Part shown: positions 62,630 to 64,000 of the stretch, piece after piece | How positions within the stretch are numbered: the first letter of the stretch is position 1 | Layout of the letters: each line of letters opens with the position of its first letter | Assembly (NCBI RefSeq): GCF_004359545.1 | Contig: NZ_SCWB01000011.1 | Span: 1 to 64,000 of the forward strand | Reading direction: 5' to 3' | DNA: 64,000 nucleotides | Source: Macrococcus lamae | GTDB lineage: Bacteria > Bacillota > Bacilli > Staphylococcales > Staphylococcaceae | Notes under the pieces: generated by a model | What the model was told of the DNA's origin: nothing | The model's input: only the letters and a program-made list of their open reading frames with translations | Database searches by the model: none | Program-made: the position numbers and the translations under genes

Positions 62630-62659
62630 CCGCTCACCATTATGGTGGGTGGATTTTTT
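62630..62659 (+). terminator. Terminator after the terS operon
   Basis: An 11-bp stem with two G-T pairs (62630-62640 with 62642-62652) is followed by T6. A small hairpin GCAC/GTGC precedes it at 62611-62625. Confidence 0.8.
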
Positions 62660-62726
62660 ATGTTTATAAATGTGTCTAAATTGTGAACTTTAAAGATTTT
62701 GAATTTTTAGATATTTAGTTAATTTA

Positions 62727-62782
62727 TTGTTTAAAGAGTAAATAAGGGTATATAATAAATAAACAAAGAAGAACGTACGTTC
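62727..62782 (+). promoter_or_regulatory. Promoter with a LexA-type operator ahead of the Panacea gene
   Basis: TTGTTT (62727-62732), an 18-bp spacer and a perfect TATAAT (62751-62756) are followed by the perfect palindrome GAACGTACGTTC (62771-62782). This matches the Gram-positive SOS box core GAAC-N4-GTTC. The outermost consensus bases (C and G) are not matched. Confidence 0.65.
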
Positions 62783-62795
62783 CGAAAAAAGTTAA

Positions 62796-62886
62796 TGGCA
62801 AAAGCTTTTTGTCATATTAATACCGAATACAGACACAATCATGACAAAAGGCAGTTTGAATACTGTCTATTTTTGTGCTTGTATTC
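62796..62886 (+). other. Structured leader with two hairpins before the Panacea gene
   Basis: Hairpin 1: TGGCAAAAG (62796-62804) with CTTTTTGTCA (62805-62814). Hairpin 2: GAATACAGACACA (62825-62837) with TGTGCTTGTATTC (62874-62886), two mismatches, and inner pairing CAGT/ACTG. No strong T-run follows. The gap 62531-62924 otherwise holds the terminator and promoter listed. Confidence 0.5.
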
Positions 62887-62924
62887 AGAACACTTGGAGC
62901 AGTTGTCGAAAGGGGGATATTATA

Positions 62925-63362
62925 ATGAGAGAGTTAGCCAATCATATTCTTAGTGTAGCTCATAGAAGTGATAGTCCAATTACTAATTTGCAGTTACAAA
63001 AAATTATGTATTTTACATTGGGATTTATGATTCAAAATAATATATCAATAAATTTTGCTAGGGATATATTCGAAGAATCACCAATGGAAGCTTGGTTATA
63101 TGGCCCTGTAGTACCTGAGATATATGAAACGTACAAAAAATATAAGAGTTCTCCTATACCAGACGAAGGAGAGATTTCAGAAATCTTAGAAGTCCCACAA
63201 CTCGGATTGGTGATTAGGAATTTAATTGACATCAATCCTTTTATCTTAGTGGAAATAAGTCATGAGCATCGTTTTTGGGATCAACATAGAAATGCAATCG
63301 TACACACAAACGAGAGACCTCAATATACATTTGATGACTTAGTAGAGGCTTTTAATGGATAA
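62925..63362 (+). CDS. Panacea-domain (DUF4065, SocA/GepA-like) protein, candidate antitoxin
   Basis: 145 residues showing the DUF4065 pattern: ILSVAHRSDSPITNLQLQKIMYF at the start, then MEAWLYGPVVPEIYETYKKY and the C-terminal HRNAIVHTNERPQYTFDDLVEAF. Panacea domains are known as antitoxins paired with varied toxins, including membrane-acting ones, often on phages and islands. The ATG at 62925 follows AAAGGGGG by 9 nt; the frame is open 28 codons upstream, but that part runs through the leader hairpin. The next gene overlaps by 8 nt. Confidence 0.88.
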   Translation: MRELANHILSVAHRSDSPITNLQLQKIMYFTLGFMIQNNISINFARDIFEESPMEAWLYGPVVPEIYETYKKYKSSPIPDEGEISEILEVPQLGLVIRNLIDINPFILVEISHEHRFWDQHRNAIVHTNERPQYTFDDLVEAFNG

Positions 63363-64000
63363 CAAATACACATTAAAAGATATAAAGAAAGAATGGAATA
63401 TTGATGTAGATACTAATATTACTAATATTTCTCAAGTCATTAGAGATTCATATGAGAGTTATGTGAAGGATCCAGCTGAGTATAATGGTTCAGACATAAA
63501 TTTTGAAGAATTACAAAGAAGTTGTGAGGGTTTACAGCCACAGTTGATTCCCTATTCAATATTGACAGAAATAATATTCAGAAATGATATGTCTGAAAAT
63601 AATTTAAAAATCAAAGAAATCAGAGAAACTACCTATGCCGAAATACTTCAATCAAATTACGAAAAGTTTTTAAATGATAAATATAGTTTGAATTCTGATT
63701 CAAAAAATATAGATCCTTTTCAAAATAATAACTTTATTGAAAAAGAACTTGTTGAGCAAGATAAAGAAAAGATAATTATTGTTTATAAGATGATTGAACA
63801 TATAAAACTCGCTATTTCTCAGAAAGAAGGGTTGTATGAAAAACAATCTATTGCTATATCTAGGTTAAATAGTGATATTGATGAGAATCAAAAAAAGGTA
63901 AAAAAGTTTGAAGATTCGATAAAAAAATTGTCTGATATAGAAAAATCTATAGAAAGTGTGTACCCTCAATTTGTAGCTATACTAGGTATTTTTACATCTA
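63355..64000 (+). CDS. Candidate toxin or effector partner of the Panacea gene (3' truncated by the window end)
   Basis: An open frame from ATG 63355 (inside the Panacea gene) runs to the window end with no stop, giving at least 215 residues. The N-terminal 130 residues are helical and acidic. A coiled coil (SRLNSDIDENQKKVKKFEDSIKKLSDIEKSIESV) follows near 170-200, and the last visible residues YPQFVAILGIFTS look like the start of a membrane helix. I do not recognise the family. Overlap with an antitoxin-like gene and the apparent membrane end make a membrane-acting toxin the leading guess. Confidence 0.7.
   Translation, partial: MDNKYTLKDIKKEWNIDVDTNITNISQVIRDSYESYVKDPAEYNGSDINFEELQRSCEGLQPQLIPYSILTEIIFRNDMSENNLKIKEIRETTYAEILQSNYEKFLNDKYSLNSDSKNIDPFQNNNFIEKELVEQDKEKIIIVYKMIEHIKLAISQKEGLYEKQSIAISRLNSDIDENQKKVKKFEDSIKKLSDIEKSIESVYPQFVAILGIFTS

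Larger units (their letters stand above)
53610..64000. mobile_element. PICI/SaPI-like chromosomal island integrated at guaA (right end not reached)
   Basis: Ordered parts: unknown cargo, integrase and repressor on the minus strand. A divergent operator region follows, then on the plus strand a Cro-like HTH, a small membrane peptide, an Xis-like HTH, two small unknowns, primase-helicase, iteron origin, terminase small subunit, two unknowns and a sigma-like HTH, then a Panacea pair. No capsid, tail, portal or lysis gene is seen. This is the order of Gram-positive phage-inducible chromosomal islands. Confidence 0.85.

Noticed and set aside
62841-62924. A 28-residue N-terminal extension of the Panacea protein
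   Set aside because: It begins inside the leader hairpin, has no ribosome site, and the internal ATG at 62925 has an excellent one.

Overview
The window looks like the replication-origin region of a low-GC Gram-positive coccus of the family Staphylococcaceae. Macrococcus is the best guess. This rests on the order rpmH-rnpA-jag-mnmE-mnmG-rsmG-noc-parA-parB and xpt-pbuX-guaB-guaA on one side of dnaA, and on dnaN, recF, gyrB, gyrA, serS, dnaB, purA, walRK and rlmH on the other. Two further points separate it from S. aureus as I know it: a ParA beside ParB, and a four-gene insertion between dnaN and yaaA. The species call is inference, because no 16S gene is present.

Layout. From 293 to about 32500 nearly all genes lie on the minus strand and run away from oriC. 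They are rlmH, the walRK-yycHI-walJ signalling operon, tRNA-Glu and tRNA-Asp, purA, dnaB, rplI-gdpP-yybS, a yceI-like gene, serS with a T-box leader, gyrAB, recF, yaaA, bdbDC, an ABC exporter, dnaN and dnaA. Plus-strand exceptions are a YitT-type protein, an AbgT transporter with an M20 peptidase, and nnrD. The origin is bipartite. One DnaA-box array lies upstream of dnaA (32557-32868). A second lies between dnaA and dnaN, with a DnaA-trio-like TAG/TAA run and an AT-rich unwinding element (31033-31189).

From 32995 to 53609 most genes are on the plus strand. They cover tRNA modification, chromosome segregation, ychF, rpsF-ssb-rpsR with a probable S6:S18 leader, and the guanine-riboswitch operon xpt-pbuX-guaB-guaA. 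Between these lie a GNAT acetyltransferase, a YfbU-family protein, a ZIP transporter and a YflT/DUF2382 stress protein.

From 53610 to the window end lies an integrated element at the 3' end of guaA. It has the layout of a phage-inducible chromosomal island (SaPI-like): integrase, a repressor divergent from a Cro-like gene, an Xis-like gene, a primase-helicase followed by an iteron origin, a small terminase subunit and a sigma-like HTH regulator. The right end is not reached. The most interesting part is the accessory load. One unknown gene sits directly behind the integrase. At the right is a Panacea-domain (DUF4065) antitoxin-like gene overlapping a second gene with a coiled coil and the start of a hydrophobic segment, which is cut by the window end. 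This pair is preceded by a promoter, a perfect LexA-type palindrome and a long leader hairpin. It is therefore a candidate SOS-responsive toxin-antitoxin or anti-phage module inside a mobile island.
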